Source: Haemonchus contortus
Lineage: Eukaryota; Nematoda; Chromadorea; Rhabditida; Trichostrongylidae
NCBI GenBank assembly: GCA_000469685.2
Contig: LS997566.1
Location: 19,465,045-19,529,044 of the forward strand
DNA length: 64,000 bases
Direction of reading: 5' to 3'
Shown here: one piece after another, positions 12,201 to 21,760 of the stretch
Position numbering within the stretch: position 1 is the first letter of the stretch
Layout of the letters: each line of letters opens with the position of its first letter
Made by a program: the position numbers and the translations under genes
The notes under the pieces: generated by a model
What the model was told of the DNA's origin: nothing
Databases searched by the model: none
The model's input: only the letters and a program-made list of their open reading frames with translations

Positions 12201-13044
12201 GATCCAGTCGGCTGTCTGTACTGCCAACAATCAATTGGCTGCAGAAGGTATGCCTCCCCGTGTATACCATACCACTGATACATTTCGCTTCTTTCGCAGT
12301 CCTTTCTTTTCCTAACTGGTTTATTGACTATTCGTCCCGATTCGACAGTCACGCGCAAACTTGAGATGTTACTCTAGCCGACTACCCTACCTTGCTTGTT
12401 TGACCTCGCAATGTTCTGGAGATGTATTCGGTCCTTTTGCTGAGGGTGCCTCTTACATAATACTGATTAGCAGGGTACCGGTGTAACGTGGTGAGGGGAA
12501 AACTCTTCCGAATTTTTCACCATCATTTATCATCACTACGTCCCCAACAACATCAGTTCCAGCTCGTCGATCAGGAATGTTAATTTCATACGGTGTTAGT
12601 AACACACTTATGAACAAAGAAATAGTCAAGCCTGTGCATAGAGAGGGGTTGGAGTGGTGGATGGGGTTGGAGCGAATCGGGTCTTCATCGCTACGCGCTC
12701 AGCAGCATCGGTTCCTGTCTGCTCATGGTTTTCTTCTCATAGGGATAGGTTTCAATCCTTATTTGTAATTTTGCAGTGGCCGCTGAATCTTATATGCCCT
12801 TGAAACAGACTTGTGATAATTTTCTACCGTAAGACCTTTGTGCAAAGTTAACAGAGGTCTAAATTACTTATAAACGCGCATTAACCTTACCCAGATTTTC
12901 ATTTCAGATGTGTGATTCGCTGGTATGAAGCCTTTGACCATAGGAATAACGCCGATTTTGATATACTAGGAGGTCATCCGCCAGTGAACCACAAGAAATG
13001 TCCGTTATGTAGACACGTTTGGGAGGAACAAGCTGAAGTGACGA
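149..13044 (+). CDS. Multi-exon RING-type zinc-finger protein with coiled coil and poly-acidic region (5' partial)
   Basis: Proposed exons: 149-225, 1610-1690, 1762-1896, 3332-3449, 3756-3831, 7802-7917, 9044-9100, 9183-9258, 10030-10419, 10591-10702, 10977-11031, 11776-11844, 11959-12007, 12152-12247, 12908-13044. Together they give about 548 residues. Most junctions keep frame (1610 through 9044, and 10977 through 12908), which links what look like two genes into one. In order the product has a Glu/Leu-rich coiled coil (exons 1-4), an RS-rich patch (GSRVRSRSRSPLSYE), an acidic Asp/Glu tract (exon 9) and a C-terminal Cys-rich RING. By family this is probably an E3 ubiquitin ligase; the substrate is unknown. 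Frame is unresolved at 9100/9183, 9258/10030 and 10702/10977, so exons may be missing or mis-set. More exons may lie between 225 and 1610. The start lies upstream. A short last exon at 13330-13361, ending in TGA, keeps phase but is unproven. Confidence 0.68.
226..1609 (+). other. Intron, no confident coding
   Basis: This is the interval between the first two accepted exons of the RING gene. Two short stretches could be small exons: 681-718, which reads as a charged helix in two frames, and 736-763, which precedes a GTAAAC donor. Neither has convincing signals on both sides. No repeat family was recognised. Confidence 0.35.
1762..1896 (+). CDS. Coiled-coil exon of the RING gene
   Basis: A good AATTTCAG acceptor and GTATGT donor bound a 45-codon phase 0/0 exon. 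It starts WEAPLNSTPPIGIDVEKIKN and ends in a Glu/Lys/Leu-rich helix finishing KLQQ. The preceding exon, 1610-1690 (donor GTGAGT), joins it in frame. It splices in frame to 3332, whose translation begins LKAEHDVSEERYRKTFELL and continues the helix. Confidence 0.7.
2283..2919. mobile_element. Degenerate piggyBac-type element
   Basis: The left end is TTAA (2279-2282) followed by CCCTTTGACGAC. The right end is the exact complement, GTCGTCAAAGGG (2908-2919), followed by TCAA, one change from TTAA. The TTAA target and CCCTTTG start are diagnostic of piggyBac transposons. Both subterminal regions carry palindromes of the type GGCACCCRCCGGYGGGTGCC (2299-2318, 2828-2847). Inside, on the minus strand near 2733-2524, a remnant ending KAQCNSCYGFYCLQCF resembles the Cys-rich zinc-finger tail of piggyBac transposases. 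At about 637 bp it is an internally deleted, non-autonomous copy lying in an intron of the RING gene. Confidence 0.7.
2299..2363. repeat. Subterminal palindromes of the piggyBac element
   Basis: A perfect 20-bp palindrome (GGCACCCGCCGGCGGGTGCC, 2299-2318) is followed by a looser version at 2344-2363 that keeps the GGCACCC and GGGTGCC arms. A third lies near the other end at 2828-2847. Such subterminal repeats are plausible transposase binding sites. Confidence 0.55.
3832..7801 (+). other. Long intron of the RING gene
   Basis: This 4-kb gap lies between exons that join through a split AG|T codon. Apart from the duplicated block at 5385-5893 I see no recognisable gene or transposon end. Overlapping short ORFs at 7132-7615 on both strands look non-coding. 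Confidence 0.4.
5385..5893 (-). repeat. Duplicated ~75-bp block flanking a 98-codon ORF
   Basis: The blocks at about 5385-5458 and 5815-5893 are clearly homologous, sharing CCTCCCTGATYAGCAGAACC and GCTGTCTCGAGTT. On the minus strand both read as a conserved peptide around PVLLIRE followed by KKxDS. Between them, 5750-5454 on the minus strand is an open 98-codon ORF rich in Arg/Lys/Leu with no recognised domain. All of it lies in an intron of the RING gene. It could be a nested gene or a transposon remnant. Confidence 0.35.
10030..10419 (+). CDS. Poly-Asp/Glu exon of the RING gene
   Basis: This is the largest exon of the gene, 130 codons after a GGTTCAG acceptor. Roughly codons 35-95 are nearly all Asp with some Glu, Val, Gly and His, encoded by an imperfect GAT/GAC repeat. 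A Ser/Glu-rich part follows. The same trinucleotide repeat produces meaningless His/Ile-rich ORFs on the other strand. Acidic tracts of this kind are usually disordered. The donor, GAA followed by GTTCGT, is weak. Confidence 0.62.
12152..13044 (+). CDS. C-terminal RING zinc-finger exons
   Basis: Two exons, 12152-12247 and 12908-13044, join through a split Arg codon (AG|A) with good TTCACAG/TTTCAG acceptors and GTATGC/GTATGT donors. The joined product carries eight cysteines as four CxxC pairs: CTIC, ten residues, CLYC, five residues, CRRC, then about 33 residues with a WYEAF motif, and CPLCRHVW. The CPLCR ending with a following Trp is typical of RING domains. Canonical RINGs have His in the middle pairs; here Cys is used throughout. 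Zn2+ binding and E2 interaction are inferred from the fold only. Confidence 0.78.
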
Positions 13045-13978
13045 GTATGTTTCTGCTCAAAGATGACTTCCCATAATTATAGTCACCTTACTCGAAAGGA
13101 ATTCTGCATCGATGTTGTGTTCTGTGATTAACTTCTCAATTCACTTGTTCGAGAATGCCTTTGAATGCTTTGTTCATCACACCTGTAAATTTCTAATCTT
13201 CATGTGAGTATGTCTTTCTTTTTACTTCTTAAATAAGCTTGTTAACTATGAATTTTATATGTTCTGTTTTCACTGCCTCCTTTATTAGAGTCATTTTTCG
13301 AAAAAGTTCACCGGCAGGAATTCATTTAGTACGCGTTGTTCGCAATAGCTCGGCAGTCTGAGCTTGGCAAATTGTTGCCCTTAAGTCTGGGTTTGCAATT
13401 TTCTTCGTTTGTCCCCAGAATGGTACTTTGAGGTCTGTGAGTTCAGAGAATTGTGCGGCAGAGAATCTCTGCCACATCTTTCTGTAGATATTTATTTTCA
13501 AGAAGAACTATGTGTTAATCATATACCTGTTCAATCAGTGTCTGTCCTATCTTTTGGATAGTTGATTGCTCCTAGAATATGAGGGCTTAGGCTTCTGCTG
13601 CTTCATAGGTTTTATCTCTTTTCCCCCTTTTCGGGCGAGTTGTAGAGCCAAACATGGCTGGTTATTCGTCCCTAATCATAAGACACTGCTCCACTCTTTA
13701 CAACCGCTAGAGTTTGCTGGCTTTGAGAGTTCAAGAGAGAGGAAGTGGATTATGGGAGAGCCGTCAGCTTCTTAGAGCTCTATTCGATGACTTGTTAGTT
13801 CTTACGGGTCGAAGGTGAGGTAGAGCTTAATGGCGCACTACCACAGGTTGACGGCTCTCAGGCTCTGGCGACGGCGGTTGGCCGAAAGGTTAGTCTGATA
13901 AAAGTTGTAAATTCTTGGCCGAGGCTTCAGAGAAGAACACCTAAAACATCAAATGATCCTACTTTATATAATTCGCTA

Positions 13979-14606
<628 letters not shown>

Positions 14607-15240
14607 CGGAAATTCGTAACTCCTGTTCCCGTGGACCTAGAAAGCTCAAATTTGGCAGGAGTACAGGGGGCAGCATGGGAACACTTATGGCAGGTGGCAG
14701 GACCGGACCCCGCCCACAATGGGCGGGGAGTGCGCGATAGAAATTTTGGACCATAAGTTCATAACTCCTGTTCCAGTGGACCTGGGAAGGTCAAATTTGG
14801 CAGGAGTACAGGGGGCGGCATGGGGACACTTATAGCAGGTGGTAGGACCAGACTCCGCCGACAGGGGGCGGGGCGTGCGCTGTAGAACTTTCAGGTCGCA
14901 AATTCGTAACTCCTGTTCCCGTGGACCTGGGAAGGTCAAATTTCGCAGTAGTACAGGGACGGCATGAAAACACTTATGGCAGGTGGTAGGACCAGACTCC
15001 TCCCTCAGGGGGCGGGGCGTGCGCGGTAGAACTTTCAGGTCGCAAATTCGTAACTCCTGTTCCCGTGGACCTAGAAAGGTCAAATTTGGCAGGAATACGG
15101 AGACAAGGGCGGGAACACTCATGGCAGGTGACAGGTCCAGACTCAGCCTTCAGGGGGCGGGGTTTGTGCAGAGTAAACATTTGAGCGGAAATTCGTAACT
15201 TCGGTTTCGGCGGACCTAGAGAGTTCAAATATGGTAAGAT
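14607..15240. repeat. Minisatellite, ~144-bp unit, about 4.5 copies
   Basis: The motif AATTCGTAACTCCTGTTCCC or a variant recurs near 14611, 14756, 14900, 15045 and 15190, a period of 143-146 bp. Each unit holds a GTGGACCT box, a CAAATTTGGCAGGAGTACAG box, a GGCAGGTGGYAGGACC box and a GC-rich GGGGGCGGGGCGTGCGC box. The last unit is diverged. The array directly abuts the GT microsatellite. Its ORFs repeat with the unit and are not genes. Confidence 0.9.
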
Positions 15241-15960
15241 TACAGCTTTTCGTACTAACGGTGAAAACTCGGCTTTTTAATAAGTGGTGTAGGATATGAC
15301 GGGATCCTAGGTACTCGGTGACAAGAACCGATAATAACTGATAAAAGAAGATAAGGGGCCTAAGAGAGCAAGTACCACCTGCCGATCGAAATCCTAACGC
15401 CTTCGGTATTTATGATGTAGCTTTGGCTGTTCAGTATGTTTCATTCTATAAGATGAGATGGTAGAGTAGTGTGACAAGAGAAGTGGTAAGCGCAGTTATA
15501 GGGATCCATGGGATGCTTTATGATAAGCAGATGAGAATTTTGTTCATTTCTTGCTATTAGATTACGACCGCTATCCAGCAAGGCTCTTGACTCAACGAAG
15601 GGTCCTCTTTGTACGATATCATTCGCGAGAAACCTAACCGACCGCCAGTTAAACTCTTAACTAATGTTATCTCTGTGAAGTAAAAGGTTCATTGATAACA
15701 TCTGATAATGGTGTTGTCATCACACGAAATATTTGTAAGTACCGTCCAAGGCTTTGGTTACCTAATAGTTCAATATTCATTGGGTATTTATCTTCAAGAA
15801 CGAGAGCAAAAGATCATGACTCTCAATTAAACACATATTTATCGACTTTCACTGAATACAAATACCCTGTTAATTCTTTGTCAAACTTCGTGAACAGGAA
15901 AATATTATTTGTTTCGAAGAAGGGGTGGAGAGTTAGCCGATTACTACAACTTTGTCAACG
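15241..15960. other. No gene seen
   Basis: This is AT-rich sequence between the minisatellite and the hairpin cluster. A 96-codon open frame (15692-15982) runs into the hairpin repeats and resembles no family I know. Confidence 0.4.
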
Positions 15961-16225
15961 AAGGAGGGAAGCCCGGCGTTAGCCGGGCGAACCGACTTTA
16001 CATAAGAAGGAGGATGCCCGGCGATAGCCGGGCAATCCGACTTTAATCACAATACAGAAAAAATCGCTCCCAATTCGGAGCTAATAGTGAGGGTGTAGAG
16101 CTTTCAAAGAAAAAGAATCCGAAGAGTTATTTACGCATAGCAAATTTTTTACAGGAAGGAGGAGCGCCCGGCGAAGCCGGCGACATCATAAGAAGGAGGG
16201 AAGCCTGGCGTTAGCCGGGCGGCCC
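15961..16225. repeat. Cluster of four GC-rich hairpin repeats
   Basis: Four copies of a short unit, AAGGAGGRN then GCCCGGCGWTAGCCGGGC then a CGAC(TTTA) tail, have stem-loops at 15971-15988, 16016-16033, 16166-16182 (shortened) and 16203-16220. The third and fourth copies have base changes in the stem. The units are spaced 45, 150 and 37 bp apart in AT-rich sequence. The similar flanks suggest a mobile or amplified unit and not chance palindromes. Confidence 0.75.
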
Positions 16226-16599
16226 GACTGGTTACCAATACTCGCCATGTTCGACTCTCTATAAACTTCGGCATAGTTCCAATGCAACTTTATTCAATCC
16301 AACAGAAAACGAGGTCAAATTGGATCCCGTCGGCCATGGTTTCGAAGATTTTCGCCTTCTTCGGAGCCTGAAAAGTTGGAATCAGTCTATGATTTATCCG
16401 ACCATATGCCTCGCCCCCCGCGGGACCTTCGAAACCAATTAAGTCACCACGTATTTGATACTTATATGAAAACCATGCCTTCCAGATAAACAGAGTCAGC
16501 CCACCGGGAGGACAGTAGTAGCATATACCAGACCGATCATAATTCACGGTTCCGGCTAGAAGGCTAACCTTACATAGGAGGTCAGCGTTATTGACACAC

Positions 16600-17740
16600 A
16601 TTCTCCTCTCTGGTTCAATTTTGGATGCCTGACCCGAATCCAGAATGCCTCCAGGGTTTTGCGCGCGGCTGTCTAGGTTTCGCGCGCCACAAATCGTCGC
16701 AGGAGATATGAATCATATGAGACGCAAGCCTGTGGCAACCTGAAGCAGTTGATGGCCGCGATCTCGCTTTTCCCTCATAAAGGTTCCCTAACACGAACAT
16801 TAAGCGGTCTGGCCGTCTCCCCTATATATTCGTCTTCCCAATTTTGACAAATGATCCTGTAGATCACCCCTGCGATGGCACAGTCTTTTTGTAGCTGTTG
16901 AGCTCAGCGACGGCGTTTGTAGCCCTTGAGCACAGCGATTTTCTGTGCCATTTTCACTGACTTTTTACTTTTATCTCTCCGGTAGAGATATTTAGCGCGG
17001 TTCGGAACATGTTTTTGATCAGCGCGCGTTTTGTCTGTTGAGGATGCGCTGACCGCCAGTGAAGAATTCTATTTTCGCTACTAAGCTTTCTATGCCACTT
17101 CGTGACACATTGCACCCCATAAGCTTGACCTGCACATTAAGAAAAGGAAGCCAGCTTCCGGACGGCTTCTAACGGGTTAGCTTGATGACCTCATAATGCC
17201 TATTGATGGGGTCGAAGCACTTGTCCATCTCCTCTTGCGTCGAGCAAACAGTCATCGATGTAACAGCAGTACATCATGGACAAACCTTCAGAACGGGAGT
17301 TTCTATTTTGGCAACAAAGCAATGGCTAGGCAAGGCGCCAGGGGTTGCTTCATGGCTAAACCTCTAGTCTGCGCGAAGTACCTCCCCGACCATTTGAGAA
17401 CGTTGTCATTATGGCACTCCTTGTGAAGCCTCTTTACTTGTCTTATGGGAAACCCTTTCATGTTCAGAGCGTGACAGTGCTGAGTGAGAAGCTTTGGAAC
17501 GGCCTCCATTGCAGATGCATTATTCACATTGGTATACTGGGCTTGCAAGTCGAATGATTCCATAACGCAGGAGCTACTGGGGCGCACTCTCTCGAGGTAA
17601 CACAGAAGCATCTTCGTGTTGGCAAGGTGCAATGGCATAAATTGAAGCAACTGACCCAGAATGGTGTCAAGGAACCAAGCGATCCTGTCATCGGGACCCC
17701 CTCCCCCTCCCCACGCCGCTAATAATTGGTTCAATCTTGA
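16600..17740 (-). mobile_element. Penelope-like retroelement fragment (RT C-terminus plus GIY-YIG endonuclease)
   Basis: Read on the minus strand, 17734-17303 is an open frame with a CVMESFDLQAQYTNVNNASA segment and, later, GLAMKQPLAPCLAIALLP. These match the palm and downstream RT motifs of Penelope-like elements. The linker (about 17190-16900) is broken by stops. From about 16890 to 16700 it encodes CAIAGVIYRIICQNWEDEYI followed by GETARPLNVRVR, a clear GIY-YIG nuclease (GVIY...EYIGET). RT plus C-terminal GIY-YIG defines Penelope-like elements. The copy is 5'-truncated and frame-broken, so inactive. Confidence 0.78.
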
Positions 17741-17864
17741 CAGAGGAACGCTTCTGAGGCCAAATCGTTGGTAGGAACTGGAACTGCGACCCTTCCACTG
17801 AGGGTGGTCAGTGGAGGGAGTGATCTTCGAGGTGCCGTTCCGTTATTTCGTGTTAACCCATGGG

Positions 17865-18345
17865 AAGCCGTCCTGAAGCTGGCTCCCTTTTCTTAATGTG
17901 CCGGTCAAGCTTATAGGGTGCAACTTTGTCACGAAGTGGCATAGAAAGCTCAGTAACCAAAATGTAATTCTTCGCTGGCGGTCAGCACATTCTCGGCAGA
18001 AAAACTCGCGATGATTAAAATCATGTTCCGAACCGCGATGTCCCCACCGGAGAGCATGAAAGAAAAGTCAGTGGAAATAGCACAGAAAATCGCTGAGCTT
18101 AACCGCTACAAACCCCCTCGTTGAGCTCAACGGCTACAAACGGCAGTGACGGAGACTGTGCCATTGCAGGTGTGGTCTACAGGATCATTTGTCAAAATTG
18201 AGGAGACGAATATGTAGGGGAGACGGCTAGACCGCTTAACGTTCGTGTTAGGAAACCTTATGAGGGAAAAGCGAGGTCGCGGCCATCAACTGCTTCAGGT
18301 TGCCACAGGCTTGCGTCTCACATGATTCATGTCTCGTACGAGGCA
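17865..18345 (+). mobile_element. Second Penelope-like fragment, inverted relative to the first
   Basis: This stretch is the reverse complement of about 17190-16690 with perhaps 15-20% divergence. It encodes the same linker and GIY-YIG nuclease on the plus strand (GVVYRIICQN, then an in-frame TGA where the other copy has Trp, then GDEYVGETARPLNVRVR). The two copies sit head to head about 0.7 kb apart and form a large inverted repeat. It carries no RT, so it is a truncated copy. Confidence 0.75.
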
Positions 18346-18531
18346 TGAGCTACCTCTTTAGGATAAATCGGTGGGCCCTCGTATACCATATGTGGAGCTG
18401 TCAGGCATAAACGGCCTAGATAGGGCGTCAGAAAGGCTCAGGGATTGTCCTCTGTGATTGCGCAGACGAGTTACAACGGCATTGTAGGGTCTCTCCCTTC
18501 GCAAGGGAACCCATCTAGGAAGTTCGCATAA
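18346..18531 (-). repeat. Dispersed repeat split by the Tc1 insertion (left part)
   Basis: This block is similar to 38690-38900 over many short matches (TATACCAT, AAACGGCCTAG, AGGCTCA, CAAGGGAACCCATSTAGGAAGTTC). The homology is interrupted exactly where the Tc1 element starts and resumes at 20107 with TGTCATG. It is therefore the target of that insertion. No coding potential was recognised. Confidence 0.55.
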
Positions 18532-18533
18532 TA

Positions 18534-20106
18534 CAGTGCGTTTCATAATTATAAGGTCACCCTCAATTTTTGCACTTTCAAGAAAAGTAATCATTAAGGA
18601 TTTTTTCTAGCATCATGAACAGATTCCCCAGCACGAATAACCTAGGTATCCGTTGCTTAGCCGCTGCTGCATCCTTCTGAACTTTTTTAGAACAGTTTAT
18701 CGGTTTTTGCACCGTTTCATAATTATAAGGTCACCCTGAGAAAATGAACAATTATTAACGAAAGAGAGGAAATTTCGTGTTTGAAAATACTTGTAAAGGT
18801 AAGCATGTGTAGCAAAGGCATTTCTAAACCTGACTGTCAACATGGCTCGTGGTCATCTGCTTTCCTCTGATGAGAAGGCTCATCATGAAGGTAGGCTCCG
18901 TACTCGAGCCATTTCCAGGCAAATAGAGAGATCCCCTTGGTCCATTCGGAGATTTCTAGAGAGTCCTCATGTCGTTAGATATAACACCGACTGTGGACAC
19001 CCATGAAAGATTACTACCCGTGACGAGCGGAAAATTCTGAGGACTGTTTCCAACAGTACGTCCTCCTTGAACCAGATCCGATCACAATTAAACCTCTCTG
19101 CGTCGAAAACTACAGTCTGGAGAGCAGTGAGAAGATGCGAGAACATCACCAGGCAAGCAATGGAGAAGGTGCCACGAATCACCGATCGTCACAAAGAAGC
19201 TCGACTCGGATTTGCAAAGATGAACCTGAGGAGAGATAGGGCAAAGGTAGGTATGCATCGAAATCTCACCATAGAGCTGAATAATTCCTACTCAGGTCGT
19301 CTTCTCGGATGAAAAGAAATTCAATCTGAGGGAAACAAGCGGTACTAACGCGACTCGAGGAAGGAACCAGTCTACTTCAGCCGTCGCATTTTCGGTGGAG
19401 GAAGCCTATGGTGCGGGGTGCGTTCTGCAATGATGTCGTGTTGTCGTGAGCTGCAGTATGGATTTCAAGGATTACCAGAAAGTCTTGGAGCATCATCTAG
19501 TACCTTTTCTATGCCATCGCCGTCACCTCAACTATGTCTTTCAACAAGATAACGCCTACAATCATGTGAGCCGTGCAACGGATGAGTGGCTGCAATGCCA
19601 ATAAATAAGCGTCCTACCATGGCCAGCCTGCAGTCCCGACCTCACTCGGATGGAACATATCTGGGACATAATATTCAGACAGGTTTATGCGAATAACCGT
19701 CAGTTCCGGGGCAAAGAAGAGCTGAAGCGAGCACTTATCGAAGCATGGAGAGCAACCGATGAGGAACATCTTCGAAACCTAGTTTCTAGTATGCCACACA
19801 GGCTCTTTGATGTTGCTCTTAAACAAGGAGGAGCTATAGATTATTAACTGTTGTACATATGCCATTAACATTGATAAATCATTTACTTCCTCAGGGTGAC
19901 CTTATAATTATGAAACGGTGCAAAAGCCGACACTATCTTTAAAAAATTCGTAAAAAATTTGAGGTGAAAGATATTGCGACCAAAATTTGAGTACGGAGGT
20001 ACATTGTGACGAGGAATCTAACAGTGTTTGCCAAAAAATTCCATTCTGGCTGCTTTCTTCGGAATCGCAAAAATCTGGGGTGACCTTATAATTATGAAAC
20101 GCACTG
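18534..20106 (+). mobile_element. Tc1-family transposon with IR/DR ends
   Basis: This is a 1573-bp element flanked by TA on both sides (18532-18533, 20107-20108). Each end starts CAGTGCGTTTCATAATTATA and continues AGGTCACCC. A second copy of that motif lies about 180 bp inside each end (18711-18737 and the complement at 19893-19923). Long inverted repeats with two direct repeats each are the IR/DR arrangement of some Tc1 elements such as Sleeping Beauty. The interior encodes a broken Tc1 transposase. The ends are well preserved, so mobilisation in trans is conceivable. Confidence 0.85.
18842..19847 (+). pseudogene. Tc1-type transposase, degenerate
   Basis: The reading starts MARGHLLSSDEKAHHEGRLR with a helix-turn-helix (AISRQIERSPWSIRRFLES). 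An in-frame TGA follows at about 19002. A second open part reads to RRDRAK, then a GTAGGT...CTCAG stretch (about 19247-19295) looks like a short intron, followed by VVFSDEKKFNL with the first catalytic Asp. After a frame break comes NYVFQQDNAYNH (second Asp) and WPACSPDLTRMEHIWD (Glu). Exactly 34 residues lie between the second Asp and the Glu, giving DD34E. Another stop lies between them. C. elegans Tc1 also has an intron. The protein would cut and join DNA at TA sites, but this copy is inactive. Confidence 0.8.
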
Positions 20107-20989
20107 TATGTCATGCCCACGGCGGCGGTGAATTGCAATTCTTGATTGTTTTGGCTCGATTCAGTCAGCTCTTTGCGCAATAGTAACAATTAAAATCTCG
20201 ACTAAATAATTATCTCATGTCGTTTCCATGGCGATAATCTCGTACAACTTCTATTCTCACTACTCTCGAGGGGCTTTTTTTTGACAAAATTGGCTAATTT
20301 TCTCGCTTCTATCACGAATAACCACAGTACTAACTAGACTAGACTTCTTTGCCTGATCGTTTACTGAAATAGTCACTCAGCATCACAATTGAACATTGAC
20401 CTCCTTCCAATAAAGATATGAAAAAGATTCACAAACGTATCATGCAGAATGGGCCAGGGTCGTTATGACCATCGTTATGATCGTCTCCAAGTAGTTCATA
20501 TTTTATGTTTGTATTGGGTTGTCGGCGATGTTGTGAACACTCTTGGTTTATCAACCGTTGTACAGAAGATCAAGATACCAACGTTGGAAAGTTATGTCTT
20601 TTTTTGGAGGAGTAGGTCCTTCTTTATATCCCTATTTGGGTTTTGTTGAAATTCCTCCAAGTGTTTCTGTGTAGAAGTTAGGTGAAAATTGAGAACCATC
20701 GCGTGCATTTTCGGCTCCTGATGCTTTTCTTCTACTGCGAGGGCAAGAACGCTGCTCAAGCCACGAGAACGATTTGTAACATTTAAGTAGGCAATGCTCG
20801 AAGGGACTGTACATTTCGTGAATAGTTTGCGATTTCTAACAGTGTGAACTCACGCTCGAAGATCGGCAGCGCTCAGGGAGGCTATCATCAGTTGAAAACG
20901 CCCAATCATTATGTTAATCTAAAGGACACAAGAGAGACACAAAGACAGACGAATTCGCATCACTATTTGTGAATCAGGAGGAAGACTTA

Positions 20990-21660
20990 GTCTTTCGGAG
21001 TTAACAATCCATGGCCATTTGCTGGAACCTGGTTTTGTTAGGAACCTTACGAACTGAGCGCGAGCGCAATGTGGTGGACTACGCCCACGTGTACGACTCA
21101 CTGCTCGAACGGAACAAAAATGAGCTGTTTTTGAAAACGAACGACATAAAGAGGGCTGTGTTCAACAACATGGAGCGGAGGCGATCGTGGAGCTTCCCCA
21201 CTAAGCCGTCACAAACCATGCCGAAAGTCGAAATCCAAGTGCAGAAGATTATACTGTGTTGCATTCATTATGAGCTGTTGCCGCATTACCGAACGATAAC
21301 TTCGGGGAGGTGCTGCACTCAGCTAAAGAATTCGAAGGCAGTGATAACGAGAACTGTTCAATCGTAAAGGCGTTGTCTTCCAGCAGGACAACTCCGGACT
21401 ACAAGTATTTTTGACCACTCATCAAAAATTGTTTGAGCTTGGGTGGGATGCCTCACTACACCCTTCATATAGTCCGGACATAGCACGAACAGACTGGAAC
21501 TTGTTGAGGTCCCAACAAAATTTTTTGAAAGGAAAATCGGTAAATCCGCTGGAGGACTGCAAAAAGCACCTGAGAGGGTTTTTCTATCCCAATCTAAACC
21601 CTTTATCAAAGTGGGATAGTGAAACCCACAGGAAGATGGCGAAACATTACTGAACAGAAT
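20990..21660 (+). pseudogene. mariner transposase fossil, cecropia/Hsmar1-like
   Basis: Several frames in succession resemble a mariner transposase. At about 21090-21300 SLLERNKNELFLKTNDIKRA precedes ERRRSWSFPTKPSQTMPK and YELLPHYRTI. At about 21363-21650 NRKGVVFQQDNSGLQVF is followed by LGWDASLHPSYSPDIARTDW and a NFLKGKSVNPLEDCKKHLRG tail. The QQDN Asp and the Asp in ARTDW fit the mariner DD34D triad; the first Asp may survive in TNDIK where TGDEK is usual. Frameshifts make it inactive. Terminal repeats were not found. Confidence 0.75.
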
Positions 21661-21760
21661 GACGGATATAATGTTTGATGAATGGTTTTGTTCTTCTGGA
21701 AGTTTTCACTCAAAGATGACTCAAAAATCGGCGGAAGCGTTCCGCACAATCCAATATGTG

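Noticed and set aside
14685..15228. ORFs of 84-145 codons with repeating text
   Set aside because: The repetition follows the 144-bp minisatellite unit, so they are not genes.
15961..16225. CRISPR-like array of palindromic repeats
   Set aside because: There are only four units with unequal spacing in a eukaryotic context, and no spacer regularity.
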